From SLAN01 sp046545955 (GTDB taxonomy: Bacteria; Spirochaetota; Spirochaetia; DSM-27196; SKKC01), in assembly GCA_046545955.1 (NCBI GenBank), contig JBKGYS010000132.1, positions 1 to 6,661 of the forward strand: a DNA stretch of 6,661 bases. The letters run 5' to 3'. Both the position numbers and the translations under genes were made by a program. This document shows positions 1 through 6,121 of the stretch, piece by piece. How positions within the stretch are numbered: the stretch's first letter is position 1; every line of letters starts with the position of its first letter. The notes below the pieces were generated by a model that was not told the DNA's origin, ran no database searches, and worked only from the letters and a program-made list of their open reading frames with translations.

Positions 1-56
1 CTTCCCAGTCAGTTTCCCGTGCCGAGATGGTAAAACACGTGTCGTGTCGGCGCCCA

Positions 57-137
57 GACAGGCGCTGAAGTGCCCGACAGGCGCTGAAGTGCCCGACAGG
101 CGATACGGCGCCCCGACAGGCGATAGAGTATAGTCCT
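57..137. repeat. Tandem direct repeat with 19-20 bp period and core CGACAGGCG
   Basis: GACAGGCG occurs four times, starting at 57, 76, 95 and 115, so the spacing is 19, 19 and 20 bp. The first two units are identical (GACAGGCGCTGAAGTGCCC at 57-75 and 76-94). The third diverges after GACAGGCG to ATACGGCGCCCC, and the fourth runs into the start of the methyltransferase gene. As RNA, units 1 and 2 could each form a small stem GGCGC/GUGCC with a UGAA loop, and unit 3 could form GGCG/CGCC with a six-base loop. The period is too short for a CRISPR array. A binding-site array, a REP-like element or a simple tandem duplication are all possible. The repeat itself is clear, but its role is unknown. Confidence 0.85.
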
Positions 138-995
138 ATGACCGTGCGAAAGTTTATTGCCCAGCCGGATTCGGTGAAAAGGCGTCACGCGCCACGTTTA
201 ATCCACGAGTACGAGCGCGCTGTTTGTTCCGCAGCGAATGCCGGGGCCGGCGCCGACGTTCGCGGGCGCTTTCCGGATCTTGTGCGGTTCCTTTCGATAC
301 TCGAATTGCAGTCATGGTTGACCCGGCGGGCGGCGGCCGCCGTGAACGAGGTCAGACGGGCAATCGCGGCGGGGGAGGAACGTAAACCCGGCGACCTGTG
401 CCGCGGTTTGAACCGACTGCGGCACGAGCTGCTGCTGCTTGACGGCAGGGCCTCGGCGGATTGGGATTTTGATGCCTCCGGCGGCCTTACCGACGAAAAC
501 CGTCGCGACCGCGGCGAGGCGGAGGAGCCGGCCCGGCGGTTTTCGATCGGTATCTACGGTGAGTCTATTCGAAGCCCGTTTAACGTCGGAGCTATAGTTC
601 GATGTTCGGAAGCATTCGGGGCGTCGTTCTGTGCCTTCTCGGATGATAGCGCGCCGCCTGATCACCCGCGTGCGTCCCGTTCGGCGATGGGAAGCGCGGA
701 ACACATACCGGTAATGGTGCTCGGTCTCACGGAATTGGTCGCGAAGGGATGGACCGTGTTCGCGGTCGAGCTCGGGGGTACGCCGGTGTCCCGGTTCTCG
801 TTTCCCGATAAGGCGGTCGCGATTTTCGGGAACGAGGAGCTCGGCGCCTCCGAGATGGCGTTGGAAGCTGCGCGAGCCGGCGCGGGTATCGTGAGCATTC
901 CCCTGTACGGCCGCAAAGCAAGTCTGAATGTCGCTACCGCGACCGCCGCCGTGCTTTCATGGTGGACTGCTTCGTTAGCCGACCGAACGCCGTAA
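138..995 (+). CDS. TrmH/SpoU-family (SPOUT) RNA 2'-O-methyltransferase
   Basis: The 285-residue product is predicted to transfer a methyl group from S-adenosylmethionine to a ribose 2'-OH in tRNA or rRNA, in the cytoplasm. The C-terminal half (about 136-276) carries the three SpoU motifs in order. Motif 1 is SPFNVGAIVRCSEAFG at 146-161, with N149 and the likely catalytic R155. Motif 2 is AIFGNEELGAS at 228-238, with N232 and E233. Motif 3 is SIPLYGRKASLNVATA around 253-268, which forms the knotted cofactor site. The first 130 residues are helical-looking and Arg/Ala-rich, and do not resemble the usual L30e-like substrate domain, so the target RNA cannot be named. The ATG at 138 is the first start after an in-frame stop at 66-68. 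It lacks a clear Shine-Dalgarno sequence, and GTG at 144 is an alternative. A TATAGT hexamer lies at 129-134. The gene converges with the HDOD gene. The family is secure; the specific substrate is not. Confidence 0.9.
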   Translation: MTVRKFIAQPDSVKRRHAPRLIHEYERAVCSAANAGAGADVRGRFPDLVRFLSILELQSWLTRRAAAAVNEVRRAIAAGEERKPGDLCRGLNRLRHELLLLDGRASADWDFDASGGLTDENRRDRGEAEEPARRFSIGIYGESIRSPFNVGAIVRCSEAFGASFCAFSDDSAPPDHPRASRSAMGSAEHIPVMVLGLTELVAKGWTVFAVELGGTPVSRFSFPDKAVAIFGNEELGASEMALEAARAGAGIVSIPLYGRKASLNVATATAAVLSWWTASLADRTP

Positions 996-1087
996 CAGCT
1001 CGGCGGATGCAGATGCGGGCCTCGCTTGCTGAGCGCGTAAGGCCGGATCGGGGACACTCGCGCACGCTTCGCGACTGTATAGCCCGC

Positions 1088-1123
1088 CCGGAAGTGGCCG
1101 GTATCCCTGTCGGCCGCTTCCGG
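1088..1123. terminator. GC-rich hairpin between convergent genes, possible bidirectional terminator or REP-like element
   Basis: CCGGAAGTGGCCG (1088-1100) pairs with CGGCCGCTTCCGG (1111-1123) over 13 bp. The only imperfection is one T/G position, and the loop is 10 bases. The hairpin lies 92 bp after the methyltransferase stop codon and 24 bp after the HDOD stop codon on the other strand. No T-run follows it on either strand, so it is not a textbook intrinsic terminator. It could still end transcription, protect 3' ends or be a dispersed repeat. On the minus strand its loop region (CCGACAGGGATACCGGC) closely resembles the third unit of the tandem repeat at 95-109. The hairpin is certain; the terminator role is a guess. 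Confidence 0.4.
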
Positions 1124-1147
1124 CAACGCGCGGTGTTCCGGCCGGTG

Positions 1148-2632
1148 TCAGCGGGCCTGGCGTTTGAAGGCCTGCTCGAGCGATCTCTTGAGCTTGTACA
1201 ACTGTTCGTTGGTTTTTACGCCGAAACGCTCGCGCACTCCCGGCTCGATGTACTCGATGGTGACGTGTTGGCTGTGCCGGTCGCACAACGCGTTGGCAAG
1301 ATAGACGCAGCCCACGACATTCCGGTAGACAGGGTCCGCGGTGCTCGGGTTGTGGTGTGAGCCGATCGCTTCGATAAGCGGCTCGGGAAAGTTCCATTTT
1401 TCTGCGACCAGCGCGCCGATTTCCGCGTGGTTGAGGCCGCTCGCGAGGTCCTCGAGCAAACTCGTCGATAGGCCCTTGAGCTTACAGAATTGCTCGATCT
1501 GGTTAATGAGCTCGGGATGAACGCTCGAGAAGACGATCTTTCCCATATCGTGGAGAATGCCCCCGGCGTAGACATCGTCGAGAAGATCGCGGTCTTTGAG
1601 AATATGTCGCGCAATATAGTACGCGTAAAAGCCTGTCTGATAGGAGTGTTGCCACAGCTCCCGGGTTTCGGCAGTATCGCTTCCGAGTATCTGCTGGGTC
1701 CCATAGGAGTACAGCAGGTTTCGAAGTCCCCGCATCCCGACGAGTTTCACTGCCTCAAAGATGCTGTCTACCCGTTTCGGAAGCATGAACTGCGCGGAGT
1801 TCACCACCTTCAGCAGGTCGGCGGTGAGCGCCGGGTCGGTAGATATATGCTCTCCGATCTCGTGAAGGTCGGAGTCGGGATCTGAAATCATTTTTTGAAT
1901 CTGGGTGATGTTTTCGGGGAATCGTGGGAGGCTATCGATGTGACGGCTGAGCTCGGCCGACACGCTGTCGAGCGCTTCGGCATGAACCTCGCTCATCGGA
2001 ATGCGCATCTTCGCGACGGTTTCGTTGTTCTTGACGTCAATATCGAAGGACTCTTCGTCCAGCCCCATCTTCTTGAGCATGAGTACAAGAATGACTATGC
2101 CGAGTCCGGCGCCTTCCGAGTCGTCGAGCACACTCGTCAGAGCTTCTTCGAGACTTTCGTACGCCCTGCTGCGCGCGATTCGATCGTAAACGCGCATTTG
2201 TTCTCGCCTTGTGATTGCCGCATTGTTGACGACGTAGAGGTTCAGGACCCTTCCCTTGAAGTGGAAAATAACCTTAACGTAGAGGCCGGATTCTTTCTGA
2301 AGTTCGAGATAGCGGTCAATATCCGAGAGCGTGTCTTCCTTGAACGACTTCATCCCACGCTCGTAATCGGCATCGTTATAAATATCGAGTCCCATTTCCT
2401 CGAAATAGACACGCTTCGTGTTCGCTTTCTTCGCATTAACCGCGAGCTCGCGAAGGCAGTAGGCCAACGCGTCTTTAATGCTCTCTTGCCCGATTTCCTT
2501 AAGGAATACCTCGAGGATCTCCTCGAGCTGTGTTTCGGTTTCATGAGGCAGCTTGTAACTTTTGATGGTAAGCGGGATAGAGCTACGGACCGCCTGCTGA
2601 ACCTTTTCCGGTTGAATTTTCGTGTTTGTCAT
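1148..2632 (-). CDS. Signalling protein: GHKL ATPase-like domain fused to HDOD domain
   Basis: This 494-residue protein has no signal peptide or membrane segment and is probably a cytoplasmic signal-transduction regulator. Residues about 35-213 read as a GHKL (histidine-kinase-type) ATP-binding fold. The N-box-like stretch is CLRELAVNAKKAN (59-71, E62 and N66), and a G2-like GAGLGIVI lies at 174-181. The G1 position is VVNNAAI (134-140) where DxGxG is expected. No phospho-accepting histidine domain is evident. Residues about 229-430 are an HDOD domain (LPRFPENITQIQKMISDP onward). It keeps HD-type residues: H329, then H361-D362 in GILHDMGK, H402, and H426/H427. The last 60 residues are helical and charged. 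ATG at 2632 is preceded by GGTGAGG at 2640-2634, a good ribosome binding site. The gene lies 91 bp downstream of the Lon-like gene but has its own promoter. HDOD proteins usually act in signalling or as regulatory scaffolds; the input and partner here are unknown. Confidence 0.85.
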   Translation of the reverse strand: MTNTKIQPEKVQQAVRSSIPLTIKSYKLPHETETQLEEILEVFLKEIGQESIKDALAYCLRELAVNAKKANTKRVYFEEMGLDIYNDADYERGMKSFKEDTLSDIDRYLELQKESGLYVKVIFHFKGRVLNLYVVNNAAITRREQMRVYDRIARSRAYESLEEALTSVLDDSEGAGLGIVILVLMLKKMGLDEESFDIDVKNNETVAKMRIPMSEVHAEALDSVSAELSRHIDSLPRFPENITQIQKMISDPDSDLHEIGEHISTDPALTADLLKVVNSAQFMLPKRVDSIFEAVKLVGMRGLRNLLYSYGTQQILGSDTAETRELWQHSYQTGFYAYYIARHILKDRDLLDDVYAGGILHDMGKIVFSSVHPELINQIEQFCKLKGLSTSLLEDLASGLNHAEIGALVAEKWNFPEPLIEAIGSHHNPSTADPVYRNVVGCVYLANALCDRHSQHVTIEYIEPGVRERFGVKTNEQLYKLKRSLEQAFKRQAR

Positions 2633-2679
2633 GCCTCACCATTTATTCTTTGTGTAGCTCTTTTTACATTCAATTTAAG

Positions 2680-2708
2680 GTAATATAAGCTTGTGGTACA
2701 GAGGTCAA
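2680..2708 (-). promoter_or_regulatory. Sigma-70-like promoter for the HDOD gene
   Basis: On the minus strand, TTGACC (2708-2703, five of six matches to the -35 consensus) is followed after exactly 17 bp by TATTAC (2685-2680, four of six matches to the -10 consensus). Transcription would start near 2673, giving a leader of about 40 bases that ends in the GGTGAGG ribosome binding site. The 91-bp gap is clearly richer in A and T than the flanking genes. A second, weaker pair, TTGAAT then AAGAAT with a 17-bp spacer, lies closer to the gene. The promoter suggests that the HDOD gene can be expressed independently of the Lon-like gene upstream. Confidence 0.5.
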
Positions 2709-2723
2709 GGGTTAACACTCAAT

Positions 2724-5156
2724 TCAATCCGAATACTCCTTCATGCGACGCGCCATATCCTTCAGGCGGGTCGCAACGCGGGCGTTCACGCTGCCGCGAG
2801 GAAAACTGCCGTCGTGTCCCCGCTTTCCGGCGGGTACGCCGGTGAGCACTTCCATTCCTTCATCGATCGTGGAGACCGGGTAAATGTGAAATGTGCGCTC
2901 TCGAATCGCTCTTTGCACTTCCCGCGACAGGAGCAGATTGTCCCGGTTACCCGCGGGGATGAGTACTCCCTGTGTACCGGTAACGCCTAGCTTGCGGCAC
3001 ACCTCGTAGAAACCTTCGATTTTATCGCTTATGCCCCCGACCGACTGGATTTCACCCATCTGGTTAATGGAGCCGGTCACCGCGATATCCTGTCTCAACG
3101 GCATTTCAATGATACTCGATAGCAGGACATAGGCTTCCGAGGAGCTGGCTGAATCACCATCGACCTCTATATAGCTCTGCTCGAACGCGATGCTTGCCCG
3201 AAGCGACAGGGGGAAATCGTGCGCGTAGGTCGATCGAAGGAAGCCTTCGAGAATGTACATGCCCTTGTCGTGGATTTCGCCGGACAATCCGCTCTCCCGC
3301 TCTATGTTAATGATGCCCTCGTCTCCGGGCGCCGACCGGGCGGTGATCAGCATGGGTCTGCCGAACGAGTAGTAGCCCCGGTCTATGACCGCAAGGCCGT
3401 TTATCCGGCCGACGGCGCTGCCCGACACGTCGAGCAGGAGTTCACCCGATACTATCTGTTCATCGATTTTCTCCTCGGGAAGGCTGAAAAGGAAGCGCCG
3501 GTTTTCGATCGCCCGCTCTACGGCGTGCCGGTCGATTTCACTCGGTTCATTGTTTCGCTCGCGGAAGTGGTGGGCTTCGCGAATGAGGTCGGCGATCATT
3601 GAAAAACGCGTGGAGAGCTTGTCTCGAAACTCGCTCAGCCGGATTCCATATTCGCATACCGCCGCCATTGCGTCGTGTGTCAGATGCGCGAGTTTTTCTT
3701 CGCGTGTAATGAAACGCATGAAGTGCAGATATTGTTGCATGGACTCTTCGCTGCGTTGCATGACCGTGTCGAACTCTGCCGGCACTTTGAACAGTTTCTG
3801 AACTTCCTCGTCGCCGTAATAGAGCATTTCGTAGAGGTATTCGCTTCCTGTTATGATTACCTTCACGTCCACGGGAATGCGGTCCGCCTTGAGTCCCGTT
3901 CCGGGCTGGCCGAAGGGCATCGGCGCCTGTCGAATGCCGGTTTCGTTGTAGTGAAGGACCCGTTTCAGCGCGTTCCACGAGTCCTCCTGCGGCAGGATAT
4001 CTTCGGCGCGAAGAACAAGGTATCCGCCGGATGCCCGGAGAATGGAACCGGCTCGAAGCATCATGAATCCGCTTCGGTGCTCGCTCGATTCCTCCGGAAC
4101 CGGGTCCTGCGTACCGAAGAGCGTGGGGTAGTCGGGATTGGACTCGAAGATGACCGGGACTGTTTGTGTGTCAGCGTGGTCTACGAGGATGTTTACGCGG
4201 TATCGCGACAGAGGGGGGCTGCCGTCCTCATCCTTTTCCGGGCCGTCGGGCAGGAAGAACGAAAGGTGCTGCTCTACGTCCGCACACATGCGGTCGAGAT
4301 ATTCGCGCACCGGGCTGTCGGAAAACCGGTCGCGAAGCGGCTTGAAGGCTTCTTCTATGTCGGGGCGGGCCGCTTCGATCGTCAGTTCATCGAGAGAGCG
4401 TTCCATGTCTTCGCGATTGGAGTGCATCTTCTGGTAGATGCTCTTTAGCTCGTCGAGGTAGTGGTAGTAGCGTTCGCGAATACGATTCCATTCGGACTCG
4501 TCGATCTCTCCCGAGGTGAGCATGCGTTGCAGATCGTCGAAGGTAACCGCCTGTTCGCCGACGATCGGAAAAATATCAGCCTGACCGTTTTCATCTTCGT
4601 GAGCGTGAACGACGCTGAATCCGTCGGCTGCAAGCCGTCGTTCGAAGTCAGTGACAAGCTGGTTCTCCCATCCCTCATTGGACAAAAGAATTCGGTCTTT
4701 CTCCCGCTTGAAATTCTGCTTTTCGAGAAGCGCGCGGACAATCTGCTTTAATTCATTGAGCAGGTTCTCGATGCCTTCACGCAGCACGCGTGCCTCGCCA
4801 CGTGGGAGTGAAAGTATAACAGGCGCTTCCGCGTGTTCGAAGCCGAAAAGCGCTACGATATCCTCGAGGTGCTCGGTTCCTCGCTCGTAATTCTCGAGAA
4901 CAGATCGAATGGCGGTTCGCTTTCCGGTTCCGTTGGGGCCCGTGGCGAACACGTTGTAGCCCTTCGCCGGTATTCGTACGGCCATATTGAGTGCCTGCAT
5001 CGCCCGGGGTTGTCCGATTACGGTGAAATGCGATGTTTCGGTGTCGAGCCGTGCGATCTCCTGTGGATCTACGGCGAATTCAACGGCCTGATCGTCGATA
5101 CGACGCTTCTCGATTTCGACGCTCGTCGGTGTGTCGCGTTGTTCATTGAGGGACAT
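2724..5156 (-). CDS. Lon-related ATP-dependent protease, AAA_32/S16 type
   Basis: The 810-residue cytoplasmic protease should use ATP to unfold proteins and degrade them with a Ser-Lys dyad. The start of the ATPase module is VIGQPRAMQALNMAVRIPAKG (46-66), followed by the Walker A motif GPNGTGKRT (73-81, K79). A long inserted helical region of about 120-300 separates it from the rest of the ATPase (about 360-460, with ASGGYLVLRAEDIL at 375-388). This layout matches the AAA_32 family that includes E. coli YcbZ, not classical LonA, whose N-terminal LAN domain is absent. The C-terminal S16 domain spans about 570-772. It has the serine in DGDSAS (S669) and the lysine in GGISDKIEG (K712), both at the expected places. 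A tail of about 38 residues follows, as is usual in the family. ATG at 5156 has only a weak GGA five bases upstream, and a TATAGT hexamer lies at 5170-5165. The gene is divergent from the Nif3-like gene. Substrates are unknown. Some databases call such proteins LonB or LonC, so I give no symbol. Confidence 0.92.
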   Translation of the reverse strand: MSLNEQRDTPTSVEIEKRRIDDQAVEFAVDPQEIARLDTETSHFTVIGQPRAMQALNMAVRIPAKGYNVFATGPNGTGKRTAIRSVLENYERGTEHLEDIVALFGFEHAEAPVILSLPRGEARVLREGIENLLNELKQIVRALLEKQNFKREKDRILLSNEGWENQLVTDFERRLAADGFSVVHAHEDENGQADIFPIVGEQAVTFDDLQRMLTSGEIDESEWNRIRERYYHYLDELKSIYQKMHSNREDMERSLDELTIEAARPDIEEAFKPLRDRFSDSPVREYLDRMCADVEQHLSFFLPDGPEKDEDGSPPLSRYRVNILVDHADTQTVPVIFESNPDYPTLFGTQDPVPEESSEHRSGFMMLRAGSILRASGGYLVLRAEDILPQEDSWNALKRVLHYNETGIRQAPMPFGQPGTGLKADRIPVDVKVIITGSEYLYEMLYYGDEEVQKLFKVPAEFDTVMQRSEESMQQYLHFMRFITREEKLAHLTHDAMAAVCEYGIRLSEFRDKLSTRFSMIADLIREAHHFRERNNEPSEIDRHAVERAIENRRFLFSLPEEKIDEQIVSGELLLDVSGSAVGRINGLAVIDRGYYSFGRPMLITARSAPGDEGIINIERESGLSGEIHDKGMYILEGFLRSTYAHDFPLSLRASIAFEQSYIEVDGDSASSSEAYVLLSSIIEMPLRQDIAVTGSINQMGEIQSVGGISDKIEGFYEVCRKLGVTGTQGVLIPAGNRDNLLLSREVQRAIRERTFHIYPVSTIDEGMEVLTGVPAGKRGHDGSFPRGSVNARVATRLKDMARRMKEYSD

Positions 5157-5195
5157 TGCCGTCCACTATATCCTTCCGGTATACGCTTTGAGAAC

Positions 5196-5209
5196 ACCCG
5201 CAGGCGGGT
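5196..5209. repeat. Short inverted repeat ACCCGC-AG-GCGGGT
   Basis: Two perfect 6-bp arms separated by AG lie in the divergent gap, 40 bp upstream of the Lon-like start codon. This could be an operator for a dimeric regulator or a small hairpin in the leader of the Lon-like transcript. Nothing in the sequence identifies the regulator, and inverted repeats of this size can arise by chance in GC-rich DNA. Confidence 0.35.
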
Positions 5210-5244
5210 CCGCGCGCAGCGACGCGTGGTCGTTTCGTGGCCGT

Positions 5245-5264
5245 AAAAAAACACCACGGTGGTG
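5245..5264 (-). terminator. Terminator-like hairpin plus T-run on the minus strand
   Basis: Read on the minus strand, CACCACCGTGGTG (5264-5252) can form a 5-bp stem with a three-base loop and is followed at once by seven T residues (5251-5245). The order is right for an intrinsic terminator acting leftward, toward the Lon-like gene. It could stop transcripts running antisense out of the Nif3-like gene, or attenuate the Lon-like leader if that promoter lies further right. The stem is short, so it may be weak. No gene ends just to its right, so it has no obvious gene to terminate. Confidence 0.35.
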
Positions 5265-5279
5265 AACAGTAAGGACGGC

Positions 5280-5308
5280 TTGAAATCCCTCGCGACAGCC
5301 CGCATACT
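5280..5308 (+). promoter_or_regulatory. Promoter-like pair for the Nif3-like gene and lspA
   Basis: TTGAAA (5280-5285, five of six matches to the -35 consensus) is followed after 17 bp by CATACT (5303-5308, four of six matches to the -10 consensus). The -10 hexamer ends three bases before ATG at 5312, so transcription would begin at about 5315. That is inside the first codons and would favour ATG 5321 as the true translation start. It is the only good pair I see in this gap on the plus strand, but the match could be fortuitous. Confidence 0.35.
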
Positions 5309-5311
5309 TCC

Positions 5312-6085
5312 ATGAAGCTCATGCATATCGAAACACTTGATCTGTATTTCCGCTCGTTTCTCCCGTTCGAGCAGTTCGAGGCCACCGATCCGTCGCTCAA
5401 CGGCTTTCAGGTTGGTCGACGCTCGGCGGACGTGCAGAAGGTCGCGTTCGCCGTCGACGCCTGCCAGGAAACCTTTCACCGAGCCTCTCTGTGGGGAGCC
5501 GATGTCCTTGTAGTGCACCATGGTATCTTCTGGGGTCGGGCGGAGGCGATTCGCGGGCCTATGTACGTGCGTGTTCAGCAGCTTATCGAGCGGGATCTTG
5601 CCCTCTATGCGGTGCACCTCCCGCTTGATCAACACTTGGTGTACGGTAACAACGCGCAAATGGCCATGGCGCTGGAACTGACGAACCTGCAGGCGTTCGG
5701 GCACATAAAGGGGCAGCCGATCGGCTGTCGAGGGGACTTCGAGAAACCGGTATTGCTCGAAGAGATTAACCGGATACTATTCGGTGGTACCGAGAACACG
5801 ATCAGCGTGCTTCCTTTCGGTCCACAACACGTGCGAAACGCAGGATTCGTGTCCGGTGGAGGCGGTTCTGCATTCGACGAAGCGGTGGAGCTTGGCCTGG
5901 ATCTTTTCGTGACCGGGGATGCGTCGCATACCCTTTACCACCGCGCCCTCGAAACGTCGATGAACGTCGTCTTCGGCGGGCATTATCTTACCGAAATCTG
6001 GGGTGTCAAGGCACTCGCTGAGAAGCTTTCGACCGAGTACCCGGATATAGAAACGACATTTATCGATGTTCCGACCGGACTTTAG
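5312..6085 (+). CDS. Nif3/YbgI-like dinuclear metal-center protein
   Basis: The 257-residue protein belongs to the Nif3 (NGG1p-interacting factor 3-like) family, which forms toroidal hexamers with two metal ions per subunit. Its biochemical role is not settled; it has been annotated as a GTP cyclohydrolase I type 2 homologue, a label with weak support. The metal ligands known from E. coli YbgI all have counterparts: H69 and H70 in VVHHG, D106 in AVHLPLDQH, and H224 and E228 in GGHYLTE. The length is close to YbgI, so the PII-like insertion of longer homologues is absent. SGGGGSAFDEA at 181-191 and FVTGDASH at 199-206 are also typical. ATG at 5312 has no Shine-Dalgarno sequence; ATG at 5321 is a plausible alternative, giving 254 residues starting MHIETLDLYF. 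The stop codon is followed 36 bp later by lspA in the same frame, so the two are probably cotranscribed. Confidence 0.9.
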   Translation: MKLMHIETLDLYFRSFLPFEQFEATDPSLNGFQVGRRSADVQKVAFAVDACQETFHRASLWGADVLVVHHGIFWGRAEAIRGPMYVRVQQLIERDLALYAVHLPLDQHLVYGNNAQMAMALELTNLQAFGHIKGQPIGCRGDFEKPVLLEEINRILFGGTENTISVLPFGPQHVRNAGFVSGGGGSAFDEAVELGLDLFVTGDASHTLYHRALETSMNVVFGGHYLTEIWGVKALAEKLSTEYPDIETTFIDVPTGL

Positions 6086-6121
6086 CGCCTGGAGCGGGAG
6101 CATCGCGGGAAATGGCACAGT

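Noticed and set aside
35..42. Perfect palindrome ACACGTGT as an operator
   Set aside because: Eight bases is too short to stand alone, and it occurs once with no second copy near a promoter.
57..122. CRISPR array
   Set aside because: The period is 19-20 bp with no distinct spacers, far too short for CRISPR repeats and spacers, and there is no cas gene.
959..1360. Possible small gene in the convergent gap (133 codons, + strand)
   Set aside because: It starts inside the methyltransferase gene and runs across the hairpin and into the HDOD gene antisense. There is no ribosome binding site or motif.
1895..2683. 262-codon open frame on the plus strand antisense to the HDOD gene
   Set aside because: It lies almost entirely opposite a gene with clear domains, shows no recognisable motif, and has the composition expected of the complement of a GC-rich gene.
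3675..4448. 257-codon open frame on the plus strand inside the Lon-like gene
   Set aside because: It is wholly antisense to a well-supported protease gene, with no family resemblance and no start signals.
5069..5704. 211-codon minus-strand open frame spanning the divergent gap
   Set aside because: It overlaps the Lon-like start in another frame and the Nif3-like gene on the opposite strand. The product is Arg/His-rich without any known motif.
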